Notes: generated by a model from the sequence alone, not told the origin. A stretch of DNA of 64,000 bases from Bradyrhizobium archetypum (GCF_013114835.1 NZ_JAAVLW010000001.1:372001-436000); one strand, 5' to 3'; counted from the first letter of the stretch, positions 33,888 to 42,899 are shown. A program made the numbers and translations.

Positions 33888-34213
33888 TGAACGGAATCGA
33901 CAAGGCCTCGCTCATCAACGGCCGCAAGGATCTGCAGCTCGCCGACGCGTTGACCAGGGTTTCGCCTGAGGCGCAGAAAAAGACGCGCGCCAAGGCCGAA
34001 GAGTTTGAGGCGATGTTTCTCAACTCGATGTTTTCGCAGATGACCACCGGCATCAAGGGTGAAGGTCCGTTCGGTGATACGCCCGGGACCGGCATCTGGC
34101 GCTCGATGCTGACGGACGAATACTCGAAGTCCTTCGCCAAGTCGGGCGGCATCGGCATTTCCAACGATGTGTTCCGCACCCTGATCCTGCAGCAAGCCAA
34201 CAGCGCCGGCTGA
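33887..34213 (+). CDS. Rod-binding protein FlgJ N-domain / CheL
   Basis: This 108-residue protein matches the FlgJ N-terminal rod-capping domain alone: FEAMFLNSMFSQMTTGIKGEGPFG, GIWRSMLTDEYSKSFAKSGGIGI and a C-terminal LILQQA. Alphaproteobacterial versions lack the muramidase half and are called CheL in Caulobacter. The ATG overlaps the flgI stop by one base (TGATG), so translation is coupled. A role in rod assembly is expected. Confidence 0.9.
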   Translation: MNGIDKASLINGRKDLQLADALTRVSPEAQKKTRAKAEEFEAMFLNSMFSQMTTGIKGEGPFGDTPGTGIWRSMLTDEYSKSFAKSGGIGISNDVFRTLILQQANSAG

Positions 34214-34232
34214 TCCCAAAGGAAATCCCGAC

Positions 34233-34724
34233 ATGAATCCGCGTCCTCAGACCAACCCCGCAGCCGCACCAGCAAGAGCGATCTCCACGCCGGCCGAGGC
34301 GCGCAAGCTCGCAGAAGATCTGATGGAAGTGATGGGGGGACTGCTCGGCATCATCGAGCGCGAAACCGAACTGGTTCGCGCCGGCAAGCTGCGCGAAGCG
34401 ATGCGGCTGGAAGAGCAGAAGGGCGACCTTTCACGGCGCTACATGATCACGGTCGAGAACCTCAAAAACGCGCAAAAGTATCTGGCGCAGGTGTCGCCGG
34501 AACTGCTTGCCACGCTGCGCCGCCACCACGACACTTTCCGCGCGATGCTGCAGATCAATCTCACGGTCCTTGCGACTGCGCACGCCGTGTCGGAAGGCAT
34601 CGTGCGCGGCGTCAACACCGAGATCCAGCGTAAGAATATCCCGAGCACCTACACGGCTTCGGGACAACGCGCCGCGCCAGGTCCGCGCAACATCACCCCG
34701 CTCTCGGTCAGCCGCTCGCTGTAA
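34233..34724 (+). CDS. FlgN-like flagellar export chaperone
   Basis: The 163-residue protein is mostly helical. ARKLAEDLMEVMGGLLGIIERETELVRAG followed by a EEQKGDLSRRYMITVEN segment is the pattern of FlgN, the chaperone of the hook-junction proteins FlgK and FlgL. N- and C-terminal tails are proline/alanine rich. It starts 19 bases after the CheL-like gene. flgK and flgL lie nearby on the other strand, which fits the chaperone role. Confidence 0.75.
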   Translation: MNPRPQTNPAAAPARAISTPAEARKLAEDLMEVMGGLLGIIERETELVRAGKLREAMRLEEQKGDLSRRYMITVENLKNAQKYLAQVSPELLATLRRHHDTFRAMLQINLTVLATAHAVSEGIVRGVNTEIQRKNIPSTYTASGQRAAPGPRNITPLSVSRSL

Positions 34725-34883
34725 GCGACCGCCGTTTTCGACTATCTACAATTTTCGTTAAATTTGCGCGCTCGCATCAGAGCGGAATTCAGCGTGTTCC
34801 CTAACATCGCGTTGAGATGTAGAGGGCTATATTGCAACCGACGAGGGGTTGGGATTTGACTCGCAGCAAGCCCGGAGGCTGCC

Positions 34884-35264
34884 ATGAGTACAGATTTCAA
34901 CATCAAACCGGTGGGGGCACCGGTTGCCGCGCCGATCGTTCAGCACGTGAGCGAGGCGGCACAACACGCGGTCGCAACCGAGCTGCCGGCGAGCCAGAGC
35001 GTCGCGGCAGTCGATTCAAGCGCGCGTGGCAGCACCGATTCCGCCGCCGTCCGCGTCTCCATTTCCAGCCCTGCAGTATCGAACCAGGTCGTGATCGACC
35101 GCGATGCACGCGCCGTCGTCTATCAGGTCGTCGACGTCAAGACGAGCCAGGTTGTGAAGCAGTTTCCTGAGGAGGCCGTGCTGCGCCGCCGCGCCTATTT
35201 CCACACCCTCGACCTGACCAAGGACGCGCCGCAGCGCCTTCGCGCGACCGACCGCAAGGCGTGA
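34884..35264 (+). CDS. FlaG-like flagellar protein
   Basis: The 126-residue product has a variable alanine-rich N-terminal half and a C-terminal core AVVYQVVDVKTSQVVKQFPEE, which is the FlaG motif. FlaG affects filament length in other bacteria. It appears to have its own promoter region (159 bases after the FlgN-like gene) and converges with the unknown gene at 35272. Confidence 0.72.
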   Translation: MSTDFNIKPVGAPVAAPIVQHVSEAAQHAVATELPASQSVAAVDSSARGSTDSAAVRVSISSPAVSNQVVIDRDARAVVYQVVDVKTSQVVKQFPEEAVLRRRAYFHTLDLTKDAPQRLRATDRKA

Positions 35265-35271
35265 GCCGGCT

Positions 35272-35634
35272 TCAGGTGCGCGACGCATAGGCCTGGTCGA
35301 GATAGGTCTGGCCGCTCGCGGCGTCGGTAACGACGTTCTTGATCTGCGCTTTTCCCAGGGCGGTCAGCGTAAACTTGGTGTCGCCGATCCGGAACGAATT
35401 GTCCTTGATCAGAACTTCCTGGAACTTGTTGGTGCCGCCGCTCTGATACTGCACCTTGGCGCGAAAGCCTGTGACGTTCGAGATCGTGAACTTGAACGTC
35501 TTCTGGTCGGGGTATTTTCCAGTCCAGCTGCCTTCATAGAGTGTGGGATCGACCGCCACGTACGGAGTCTTGGACGGGACGGTCATTCCCACCGTCTTGT
35601 AGTTGGCTGATATGATGTTCCAGAGGTCAGCCAT
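35272..35634 (-). CDS. Unknown protein beside flaF
   Basis: The 120-residue product starts MADLWNIISANYKTVGMTVP and looks beta rich: YEGSWTGKYPDQKTFKFTISNVTGFRAKVQYQ-like strands, then VLIKDNSFRIGDTKFTLTAL. The pattern suggests a small extracellular or lipocalin-like beta sheet without a signal peptide. It lies 23 bases downstream of flaF on the same strand and may be exported by the flagellar system or act on flagellin; that is inference. I chose the start at 35634 rather than the longer frame from 35694, which overlaps flaF. Confidence 0.65.
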   Translation of the reverse strand: MADLWNIISANYKTVGMTVPSKTPYVAVDPTLYEGSWTGKYPDQKTFKFTISNVTGFRAKVQYQSGGTNKFQEVLIKDNSFRIGDTKFTLTALGKAQIKNVVTDAASGQTYLDQAYASRT

Positions 35635-35657
35635 CTTGGCACACTCGGTTGAGCCGG

Positions 35658-36026
35658 TTAGCCTCGACCAGAAAGGCCGGCGGCGAGATTGCAATTGATA
35701 TCGATCAGCGATTTCAGTTTGGCCGGATCCGGATTCAGTTGCATGTCCACGGTTTGCTTCATCACGAAGACGCCGATGTTCGCGATGTTCTGCCGGACCT
35801 CGATTGGTTGAGGATTCTCGTTGGCCTCGACCGCGCTCATGAAGATCGACCAGAGGCGACGGTTGAAGAGCAACGCGTTGTGCATCGCCGTGTCGGGTCC
35901 ATTCCAGTTGGACTGAACCTCCTGGAGTTGCCGTGCGGCCTTTAGCAGCGCCTGCGCTTCGATTTCACGGGGAGACGTCGTCGTTTGCGATGTACGCGCG
36001 TAGGCCTGGGCTGCTGCATTAGACAT
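35658..36026 (-). CDS. flaF: Flagellin assembly/regulatory protein FlaF
   Basis: FlaF is needed for flagellin synthesis and secretion and acts against FlbT in Caulobacter. The 122-residue protein contains AQAYARTSQTTTSPREIEAQAL, the RLWSIFMSAVEANENP segment and SLIDINCNLAAGL at the end, all typical of FlaF. It is transcribed away from flbT across a 554-base gap. Confidence 0.93.
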   Translation of the reverse strand: MSNAAAQAYARTSQTTTSPREIEAQALLKAARQLQEVQSNWNGPDTAMHNALLFNRRLWSIFMSAVEANENPQPIEVRQNIANIGVFVMKQTVDMQLNPDPAKLKSLIDINCNLAAGLSGRG

Positions 36027-36461
36027 TCACGAACCTCGATGGGGAGCGGATTGCAAGACCGCGGGGACTTCTGAAAAACTGCCCAACTTTCATACAGGCT
36101 GCGCCTTTAAATATGGTTAGCAAGCGTTACCGATTGTGTCGGCAGTCTGGCAAAAATCCATATTTTCATCAGCATGCCGGCCATCAAGTTCTGATGGAAT
36201 TAAGATCGAAGAACAAATTCTTTGCTTCGGCGCTTTTGTTCGAATCAGCGCTTTCTTCCTCGAGTGAATCAAAACCGTCATCCTGCGTACGCAGTAGCGT
36301 CGATGCGATCGTCAGGTCAGTCAATTGGTGGCGGCGTTGTCGGTGTTCATCGTCGATTTTGCGAGTTTGGCCGGACAAGTCGCACGCAAAGACGCGTGTA
36401 CTTGAAACACTGTGCCGCGTTCGAATCGATCCCGGATTTCTACGGGCCACGTGCGGAAAAA

Positions 36462-36476
36462 GCCCATTAAATGGGC
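36462..36476 (-). terminator. Terminator-like hairpin between flaF and flbT
   Basis: On the minus strand the sequence GCCCAT-TTA-ATGGGC is followed directly by TTTTTCC. It has the shape of an intrinsic terminator, but no known minus-strand gene ends here. It may close an antisense or small RNA that begins in the flbT leader. Confidence 0.35.
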
Positions 36477-36488
36477 ACAAGTGGCATC

Positions 36489-36505
36489 TTCACCATTGGT
36501 TAACC
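36489..36505 (+). promoter_or_regulatory. Near-consensus CtrA box upstream of flbT
   Basis: TTCA-CCATTGG-TTAACC differs from TTAA-N7-TTAAC by one base in the first half. It lies about 76 bases upstream of the flbT start. Confidence 0.4.
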
Positions 36506-36580
36506 ATCATCAGAAAGGATGCCGAATCTGCCGGCGGGCAAACCGAGCAACGCGCGATAAGCGTCATACGGAGAACAGGC

Positions 36581-37009
36581 ATGGCCTTGAAAGTCGAGCT
36601 CAAGCCGCACGAGCGAATCATCATCGGCGCCTGCGTGGTTACCAACACCGACCAGCGCGCCAGACTACTGATCGATGGTGACAGGATTCCGATCCTGCGC
36701 GAGAAAGATATCCTCACGCCCGAAACCGCCGACACGCCGGCGAAGCTGGTGTATCTCGCCGTGCAGCTCATGTACCTGTCACCCGATCCGATGGCGCACC
36801 ACCCGACCTATTTCAGCCTGGTGCGTGACATCATCACGACAATGCCGAGCGCGTGGCCGTTCATTGAGGGCATCAACAACTACACGCTGAACGGCGATCT
36901 CTACCATGCGCTCAAGGAAGCGAAGAAACTGATCGGCCATGAAGAGCAGATCCTGGAGAGTGCCCGCAAACTGCAATCGTCCGAGCAACCCGATCGCAAA
37001 TCCGCATGA
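36581..37009 (+). CDS. flbT: Flagellin translation regulator FlbT
   Basis: FlbT binds the leader of flagellin mRNA and controls its translation and stability. The 142-residue protein has MALKVELKPHERIIIGACVV, RLLIDGDRIPILREKDILTPE and YLAVQLMYLSPDP, all family motifs, with a helical C-terminus. The start at 36581 follows GGAGAA and gives the family N-terminus. A bidirectional terminator separates it from flgL. Confidence 0.94.
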   Translation: MALKVELKPHERIIIGACVVTNTDQRARLLIDGDRIPILREKDILTPETADTPAKLVYLAVQLMYLSPDPMAHHPTYFSLVRDIITTMPSAWPFIEGINNYTLNGDLYHALKEAKKLIGHEEQILESARKLQSSEQPDRKSA

Positions 37010-37029
37010 CTGCTGCTCTCGCCGAATAG

Positions 37030-37056
37030 AAAAGGCCTCCGCAAGGAGGCCTTTTT
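37030..37056. terminator. Bidirectional terminator between flbT and flgL
   Basis: AAAAGGCCTCC-GCAA-GGAGGCCTTTTT is a perfect hairpin with A and T tracts on its two sides, so it can stop transcription from flbT on the plus strand and from flgL on the minus strand. Confidence 0.88.
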
Positions 37057-37080
37057 GCTTGAGGGCGAACAGGTGCTCGA

Positions 37081-38958
37081 TCAGATCGGCAGGAACTTGG
37101 TCAGCGTGGTCTGGTAGAGCATCGACGTGGTTTGATACGAGGCCTGCAGGCTGGTCTGCAGCGCCAGGATCTTGGTCGCGACCTCGTCCTGGTTGATGCC
37201 CTCGATCTGGTCAAGCATGGTCTGCGCCATTCCCTTGAGCTGGGTCTGGCGGTCCGTCGACGCCTTGATGGCGTTCTGCGCGCCGGCAAACTCCGCTTGC
37301 ATGTCCTGAATCGACTGCTGGCCGGTCTGCGGCGCCAGGTTCGCCGAAATCCGCTGCTGCAGCGCATTCACCTGCCCCTTTGAATTCGGATTGTTGGCGT
37401 TGGTCGTGACCGCGGCGTACACTGCGATATTCTGCAACTGATAGCGCAGCGCCTGCTCGTTGGCGCGCGCGCCGTACTGCACCGTGACCGACTGATCGAT
37501 ACGCGCGATTGCGGTGCCGCGTGCCGGATCAGTTCCGTCTTCGCCGGTGTACCACGACACCGTGTTGGTCGAGGTGCCGCCGATAAGATTGGTTGCAGTT
37601 GCAAACGGCGGACCGTTGACGCGCAGCGGCGCGGGATTCGCACTCGGCGTGCCGCTAAAGCCAAGTGCGGCAAACGCCGCGGCGTTCGAGCTGGAGATCG
37701 AGAGAGCAGCGCCGTCACCGCCATGCAGTGCAATCACGCCACCCGTGACCGTCGATGGCGTCGTGGTCCCGGTGATCGAATCGATCTTGGCAAGCAAGGT
37801 CTGCACGCTGTCGGTGATGTTGAGCTGATTGCCGGTGGCGCCGGAAGCGACGAAGGTTATCGGCGTGCCATTGACCGTTATGGTGTCGCCCACCCCAAAG
37901 CTGACGGACAGAGAATCCGTTCCAGCGGCGCCGGAAAGCAGCGTCCCGCCGGTGATCGGCCCCGGCACGGTATTCTGGTTGTTGACGGCGCTTCCAACGA
38001 GCGTCGCCAATGGATTGAAGAAGTTCTTGGACGCAGTGATCGCCGACGCTGCAACCAGCGAGGTATCGCTCAGCGTCTGGATGGAGGACTTCAACGCAGT
38101 CTGCAGGTTAGCCGTGGTCGCAACTGTGTCGGCGCCGATCAGGAAAGAACCGGTGGGCGGCGGATTCGTCGTTGTCGCGGCCAGCGTGATCGCCTCGGTG
38201 GTGCCGTCGGGCAGATTGAAGTTGAAGGTGATTTTGTCGCCATCGTTCGGATTGACTGCGCCAAGATCGATCGTCATCGCCGGTGGCGCACCGGCCGGCT
38301 GCGTCACGGTCGCGCCCGTCAAGGACGAGGTGACGGCGCCCAGCTTCAGCCCGAACGACGAGCCGTCCTCGGCGAGACTGGTCACGGTGGTCGTGAGCAG
38401 TGGCGACGAAACGGTCAGATGTCCCATGTTGCCGACGCCCTGGTCGGCCTGACGACGCTCGTTGATCAGTTGCTTCAGCCCGGCCCGTGTTCCCACGCCA
38501 TCGAGCATAACGTCGGCCGGCACCGTCGCGGCCGTGTCGCCGGTGCGGCCGGAGAACAGATAGCGGTCACCCGACTGGCTGTTGAGCAGCGACACCGCGT
38601 TGGAGAACGCGGCCTGCGCCGTGATCTGTCCGGAAGTCTGACCGTTGTCGTTGAGCACGATGGTCGACGTGCTCGCCGCGCTCTTGACCGACTTTCCGAC
38701 GTCGATCATCCCCTGGAGCGCGAGATTGACGACGCTGAGCCGGGTATTGACGTTCTTCGCGGTGTCCGCGAACGCATCGATGCTGCTCACCTGCGCGCGC
38801 AAGCTGATCGCAAAGCCGCGGTTGGCGCCCTGTCCCGCATAGGTCGTCGAGACCCGGCCGCTGGCGAGCTGCTGCGTCAGCTCGTCGAGTTGTTTCCGGA
38901 GACCCATGATCGAGGTCCCGATGTAGGATGTCCTGCCGTTAACACCATCAATCGACAT
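37081..38958 (-). CDS. flgL: Hook-filament junction protein FlgL with inserted domain
   Basis: FlgL is the second hook-filament junction protein. The N-terminus (RTSYIGTSIMGLRKQLDELTQQLASG) and C-terminus (EVATKILALQTSLQASYQTTSML) are the conserved flagellin-like helices. At 625 residues it is about twice the usual size. The middle includes a block at about 340-438 (LLSGAAGTDSL, then GDTITVNGTPITF and AAAFAALGFSG) nearly the same as a block in the hook protein FlgE here; it resembles DUF1522 of rhizobial flagellar proteins. It is downstream of flgK by seven bases. Confidence 0.92.
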   Translation of the reverse strand: MSIDGVNGRTSYIGTSIMGLRKQLDELTQQLASGRVSTTYAGQGANRGFAISLRAQVSSIDAFADTAKNVNTRLSVVNLALQGMIDVGKSVKSAASTSTIVLNDNGQTSGQITAQAAFSNAVSLLNSQSGDRYLFSGRTGDTAATVPADVMLDGVGTRAGLKQLINERRQADQGVGNMGHLTVSSPLLTTTVTSLAEDGSSFGLKLGAVTSSLTGATVTQPAGAPPAMTIDLGAVNPNDGDKITFNFNLPDGTTEAITLAATTTNPPPTGSFLIGADTVATTANLQTALKSSIQTLSDTSLVAASAITASKNFFNPLATLVGSAVNNQNTVPGPITGGTLLSGAAGTDSLSVSFGVGDTITVNGTPITFVASGATGNQLNITDSVQTLLAKIDSITGTTTPSTVTGGVIALHGGDGAALSISSSNAAAFAALGFSGTPSANPAPLRVNGPPFATATNLIGGTSTNTVSWYTGEDGTDPARGTAIARIDQSVTVQYGARANEQALRYQLQNIAVYAAVTTNANNPNSKGQVNALQQRISANLAPQTGQQSIQDMQAEFAGAQNAIKASTDRQTQLKGMAQTMLDQIEGINQDEVATKILALQTSLQASYQTTSMLYQTTLTKFLPI

Positions 38959-38965
38959 GAAGCCC

Positions 38966-40852
38966 TCACATGGCCTGGATCAACGTGTCGTACATCTGCT
39001 TGATGGACGACATCACGCGCGCGTTGGCAGAGTAGGCATTCTGCAATGCCAGCAGATGCGCCATCTCGTCGTCGATATTGACGCCAGAGGCATCTGTCAC
39101 CTTTTTCTGCAGCGTATTCAGCACCACGGACTGACCGTCCGCGAGTTGCTTGGCCGAGGTCGCTGCTTCGCCCTGCTGGCTGATGAACTGCTTGGCGAAG
39201 TTTAGAAGCGTCCCGGTGAACGGCGCAGCGGTGGTTCCAATGCCCGTTTGCGGCGAATAACGATAGGAGCCGGTCTGCAGTTGCGTGAGAATGAAGTCGG
39301 AACGCGTGGTGTCGTCCGCAGCCGTCAACGGGCTGGTGGAAAACACGATGGTGCGCGAGGGGTCGCCGAGCAGCCCGAGATTGACGCTGATGCGGCCGGC
39401 AAGCCCTGTCACCTGCGCACCATTCGCCGTGATCGCGCCGGTATAGAGCCCGCCATTGTCGGTGAACAGCGGTAGTTGCGGGTTGCCGCTGGTGAGCGAC
39501 GACATGGTCGTGGTGACCGAGGCCGCCAGCACGTCCGAGCGATTCGTCGCGCCGTCGTCCAGCACGCGCAAGGTCGAGCCGGACGGATTTGAGAACTGCA
39601 GATTGGCGGTCGCCCCAAGTGCGGCATTCAGCTGGGAAACCACCGAAGCCATGCCGCCGGAAAAATTGACGCCGAGCACTTCGTCGTTCGGATCGAGCGT
39701 CGCGGTGTTGCTCAACGGTAATACGCTCGGATCGTCGACGCGCACGATCGAGAGATTGTGCGTGATGCCGGTAGTATTGTCCTTGTAGCTAACGTGAATG
39801 ACGTTGCCCGACTGCAGTCCGGTGAGATCGAGATCGTAGCCGGCCTGCGGCAGGACGGAAGCCGGGGCAGCGGTGCCCGCGGTCGTCTTGTCCGACAGCG
39901 AGCTCGACAGCGCTGCCGCGAACTGGTCGATCTGCGCCTGCGCCTTCACCAGCGTGTCGTCGCGCAGCTCGAGGTAGGCCGCGATCTTTCCCGAACGAAT
40001 CGACTTGGTCGATACCAGATCGTAGCTGCCGCCATGCGGAAAATTGATGGTGATGGTGCCGACGTTGCTCTTGGTCGGATCGGTCGGGTTGTACAGCGTG
40101 TTGGGCGTCATCGTGCCCTGGGGATTGAAGCTGAGCTGCGCCGCTTCGGTGCCGACGAGCTGCACGCCGGAATTTGTGAAAACCGTCACCTGATTGAGGT
40201 CGTTGACGACGGTTCTGATATCCATCAGCGCCGACAACTGCGTGATATATTGATCACGCTGATCGAGCAACGACGCTGTCGCTGCGTCGGTCTTGCCGTT
40301 GTTCTGCAGCTGGTTGTTGATAAACGCGATCTGGGCCATCGCGTTGTTCGCTGTAATGATGGAATCGTTGATGCCCATCTCGGCGTTGGCGCGAAGGTTC
40401 TGAATGCCCTGCGTCGTTGTGTTGAGCGTCTGCGCCATCGTCTGCGCGGCGTTGACGGCGCCGATCCGAGCCGACGGCGAGTCCGCGCTCGTCGACAGGC
40501 CCTGAAACGCGGTCAGCAGCTTGTTGAACGCGTCCTCAATAGTGCCGGTTTCCGACGGGTTTCCGTAAACGCCTTGCAAATTTTGCAGGAAAGTCGAGCG
40601 GATATCGGCATAGGCCGCGCCAGAGGTTTCCGTCCGCAACGCCGCCTGCAGATATTGATCTAGCTGCCGGTCGACGCCGTGGAGCAGAACGCTCGAACCG
40701 TAATCTCCGGTCACGCCAGCGGACTGGATCACCGTCTTGCGGACGTAGCCCGGTGTTTCCGCGTTGGCGACGTTCGATCCGACCAGCGCGATCGAAGCCT
40801 GCGTCGCGCGCAAGCCGGACATCGCGGTAGAGAGAGCCTGACTCAAACCCAT
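38966..40852 (-). CDS. flgK: Hook-filament junction protein FlgK
   Basis: FlgK is the first junction protein between hook and filament. The 628-residue protein begins MGLSQALSTAMSGLRATQ with SNVANAETPGYVRK, the rod/hook-family motif, and ends in a helix with DEMAHLLALQNAYSANARVM. Size and order are normal. It lies between flgE (47 bases upstream) and flgL (seven bases downstream). Confidence 0.96.
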   Translation of the reverse strand: MGLSQALSTAMSGLRATQASIALVGSNVANAETPGYVRKTVIQSAGVTGDYGSSVLLHGVDRQLDQYLQAALRTETSGAAYADIRSTFLQNLQGVYGNPSETGTIEDAFNKLLTAFQGLSTSADSPSARIGAVNAAQTMAQTLNTTTQGIQNLRANAEMGINDSIITANNAMAQIAFINNQLQNNGKTDAATASLLDQRDQYITQLSALMDIRTVVNDLNQVTVFTNSGVQLVGTEAAQLSFNPQGTMTPNTLYNPTDPTKSNVGTITINFPHGGSYDLVSTKSIRSGKIAAYLELRDDTLVKAQAQIDQFAAALSSSLSDKTTAGTAAPASVLPQAGYDLDLTGLQSGNVIHVSYKDNTTGITHNLSIVRVDDPSVLPLSNTATLDPNDEVLGVNFSGGMASVVSQLNAALGATANLQFSNPSGSTLRVLDDGATNRSDVLAASVTTTMSSLTSGNPQLPLFTDNGGLYTGAITANGAQVTGLAGRISVNLGLLGDPSRTIVFSTSPLTAADDTTRSDFILTQLQTGSYRYSPQTGIGTTAAPFTGTLLNFAKQFISQQGEAATSAKQLADGQSVVLNTLQKKVTDASGVNIDDEMAHLLALQNAYSANARVMSSIKQMYDTLIQAM

Positions 40853-40899
40853 GACTAATTGCCCATCTCAAAACGCATTCGCGAACGAGCCGTCGCGGA

Positions 40900-42711
40900 T
40901 CAGCGCAGCACGTTGAGGAGATCCTGCACCATCGTGTTGGAAGTGGTGATGACCTTGGTGTTCGCCGAATACGCCTGCTGGGTGACGATCAGCTTGGTGA
41001 ACTCGTCGGCGATGTCGGTGTTTGATCCTTCCAGCGACGAGCCGACGATGGTTCCGGCCTTGCCATACAGCGCCTGTCCGGATCCGTCGGTGACCTCGAA
41101 CGCGCCGCCGTTGACGCGCTTGAGGAAGTTGGTGCCGTTGAAGGTCGCGACGGAGATTTCGGCAAGGTCAAGGTTGCGACCATTGGAGTAGTTACCGACA
41201 ATTCGGCCGTTGGTGCCGACGCCGACGGACTGCAGCTGGCCGGCCGGAAAGCCGTCCTGCTGGATCTGGTTGACCTGCACGTTGCCGTTGGCATCCGCGA
41301 ACTGGGTGACGCCGCCTGTGCCGAAGTTGATGACGGGGCTGCCCAGCGCGACGCCGTTGACGACGGCGTTGGTCAGCTCCACGGACGGAATCGCCGGCGA
41401 CATCTGGCCTGAGGCCGAGAAGGTGAAATTGGTGTTGACGTTCTGCCAGGCGACCTGGGTGCCGGTTGCGTTGGGATTGACTTGGTAGAACAGGTTCCAA
41501 GTATCGGTATGGCCGGCGCCGAGCGTAGCGCTGTCGACCTTGGCCCAGCGGAACTGCAGGTTCACCGGCGCGCCCGAGATGTCGTAGGTCGTAACCGCGC
41601 CACCCGCGATCGACTCGCCGAGGAACGTCGAGTTGTCGTTGCCGACGACCTGGCCGGTGCCGACGCCGCCGCCACCACCGCGCGTTGCCGTCACGGTGCC
41701 GGTAAAGCCGAGCGCAGCCCAGGCTGCGGTGTTCGAACTTGAGACCGAGAGATTGTTGGCCGTACCGGAGTGCAGCGTGATCGAGCCGGAGGCGATCGTG
41801 GACGAGACTGACGTTCCCTGGAGGAAGTCGATCTTGCTCAGCAAGGTTCCGATGCTATCGTCGACGTTGATCTGGTTGGCGCCGACGGCGGTGCCCGACG
41901 CCATGAAGGTCAGGGTTTGACCGTTGACCGTGATGGTGTCGCCCGCGACAAAATTGGTGGAGATCGAGTTGCTGCCGGCCGCGCCGCTGAGCAGGGTTGC
42001 GGCCGTGTTCGCAACCGATGGCGTCGCTTTGTTGTTCTGGGTGGTGCCGCTTCGGGAGGCGTCGGTATAGGGCGCCGCAGGCGTGCCAAGCGCCAGCGGA
42101 TTATGTCCGGCGCTGTATGATCCGGGTGCGATCAATTCTGATCCGGGAACGGAAACGTCGTGCTTGGTCGTCAACGGATAGCTGGCGAGGTTGGCACGAT
42201 AGTCGATCCTGGTGGTTTGCTGCGCCGGCAGGAAGTCGTTCTGGAAGCGGAGAACCTGCGGCGAACTGCCGGACGGGTTGCCCGTGGTCGGGTCGATCGG
42301 CACGCCCTGCAGGTAATAGCCGGCGCCGTTGACGAGATAGCCGCTCTTGTCGAGCTGGAAGTCGCCGCGGCGGGTATAGCGGTCGACACCATCGAACACC
42401 GGCGTGCCGTCGGTGAAGTTGCCGGGCTTTTGCACCGCGAAGAAGCCGTTGCCGTTGATCGCCATGAAGGTCGCGACCGACGCTGTCTGCACGTCGCCCT
42501 GCACCGAGTTGGTGGCGCGGGATTGTGTGGTCACGCCGCCGGCAAGCTGCGCAGTCGTCGCGGTCTGCGGAATCAGATCGAGGAACGAGGTGTCAATGCG
42601 CTTGAACGCCGTGGTCTGTGAGTTGGCGATGTTGCCCGAGACGTTTTCCAGCGCGTAGGAGTTGGCGCGGAGGCCGCCGACCGCGGTGGTGAGAGCGCCG
42701 AAGATACCCAT
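40900..42711 (-). CDS. flgE: Flagellar hook protein FlgE
   Basis: FlgE builds the hook. The product has the family start (MGIFGALTTAVGGLRANSYA, SGNIANSQTTAFKRID) and a C-terminal LIVTQQAYSANTKVITTSNTM helix. At 603 residues it is longer than enterobacterial FlgE because of a central insert at about 239-340 that matches the insert of FlgL. The ATG at 42711 follows GGAGAA; an extension from 42753 is unlikely. A strong sigma54 motif precedes it, so flgE-flgK-flgL should be a late operon. Confidence 0.95.
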   Translation of the reverse strand: MGIFGALTTAVGGLRANSYALENVSGNIANSQTTAFKRIDTSFLDLIPQTATTAQLAGGVTTQSRATNSVQGDVQTASVATFMAINGNGFFAVQKPGNFTDGTPVFDGVDRYTRRGDFQLDKSGYLVNGAGYYLQGVPIDPTTGNPSGSSPQVLRFQNDFLPAQQTTRIDYRANLASYPLTTKHDVSVPGSELIAPGSYSAGHNPLALGTPAAPYTDASRSGTTQNNKATPSVANTAATLLSGAAGSNSISTNFVAGDTITVNGQTLTFMASGTAVGANQINVDDSIGTLLSKIDFLQGTSVSSTIASGSITLHSGTANNLSVSSSNTAAWAALGFTGTVTATRGGGGGVGTGQVVGNDNSTFLGESIAGGAVTTYDISGAPVNLQFRWAKVDSATLGAGHTDTWNLFYQVNPNATGTQVAWQNVNTNFTFSASGQMSPAIPSVELTNAVVNGVALGSPVINFGTGGVTQFADANGNVQVNQIQQDGFPAGQLQSVGVGTNGRIVGNYSNGRNLDLAEISVATFNGTNFLKRVNGGAFEVTDGSGQALYGKAGTIVGSSLEGSNTDIADEFTKLIVTQQAYSANTKVITTSNTMVQDLLNVLR

Positions 42712-42784
42712 GACATTTTCTCCAAATTCGATCCGGGCGGCTCGCCGGTCCACGTAAAGCCAGGCCGCGTCGGGAGAACATGTC

Positions 42785-42800
42785 GCAAGCGTTATGCCAA
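42785..42800 (-). promoter_or_regulatory. Candidate sigma54 promoter of flgE
   Basis: On the minus strand TTGGCATAACGCTTGC has GG and GC separated by exactly ten bases, with TGGCAT and TTGC halves that match the -24/-12 consensus apart from one base. It lies about 75-90 bases upstream of flgE and is the best sigma54 match in the window. Confidence 0.75.
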
Positions 42801-42832
42801 ATCACAAAACCAATAAGAATCAATAGCTTAAT

Positions 42833-42860
42833 AAAAAAGCCCCGGTCCAAGGACCGAGGC
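42833..42860 (-). terminator. Terminator after msrB
   Basis: On the minus strand GCCTCGGTCC-TT-GGACCGGGGC with one G-T pair is followed by TTTTTTAT. It lies 40 bases past the msrB stop and upstream of the flgE promoter. Confidence 0.85.
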
Positions 42861-42899
42861 ACATTTGCCGAGCAGGCAACAATTGCCGAGCGGCGGCCG

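Larger units (their letters stand above)
36027..36580. other. Divergent flaF/flbT intergenic region
   Basis: This 554-base region has lower GC than the genes around it. It contains a GCCCATTAAATGGGC hairpin at 36462-36476 with A tracts before it (a terminator-like shape for minus-strand transcription) and a near-consensus CtrA box at 36489-36505 ahead of flbT. No convincing protein gene is seen; a small RNA ending at the hairpin is possible but unproven. Confidence 0.45.

Noticed and set aside
37723..39003. 426-residue plus-strand frame over flgL
   Set aside because: FlgL is well supported on the minus strand; this frame is arginine rich and has no family resemblance.
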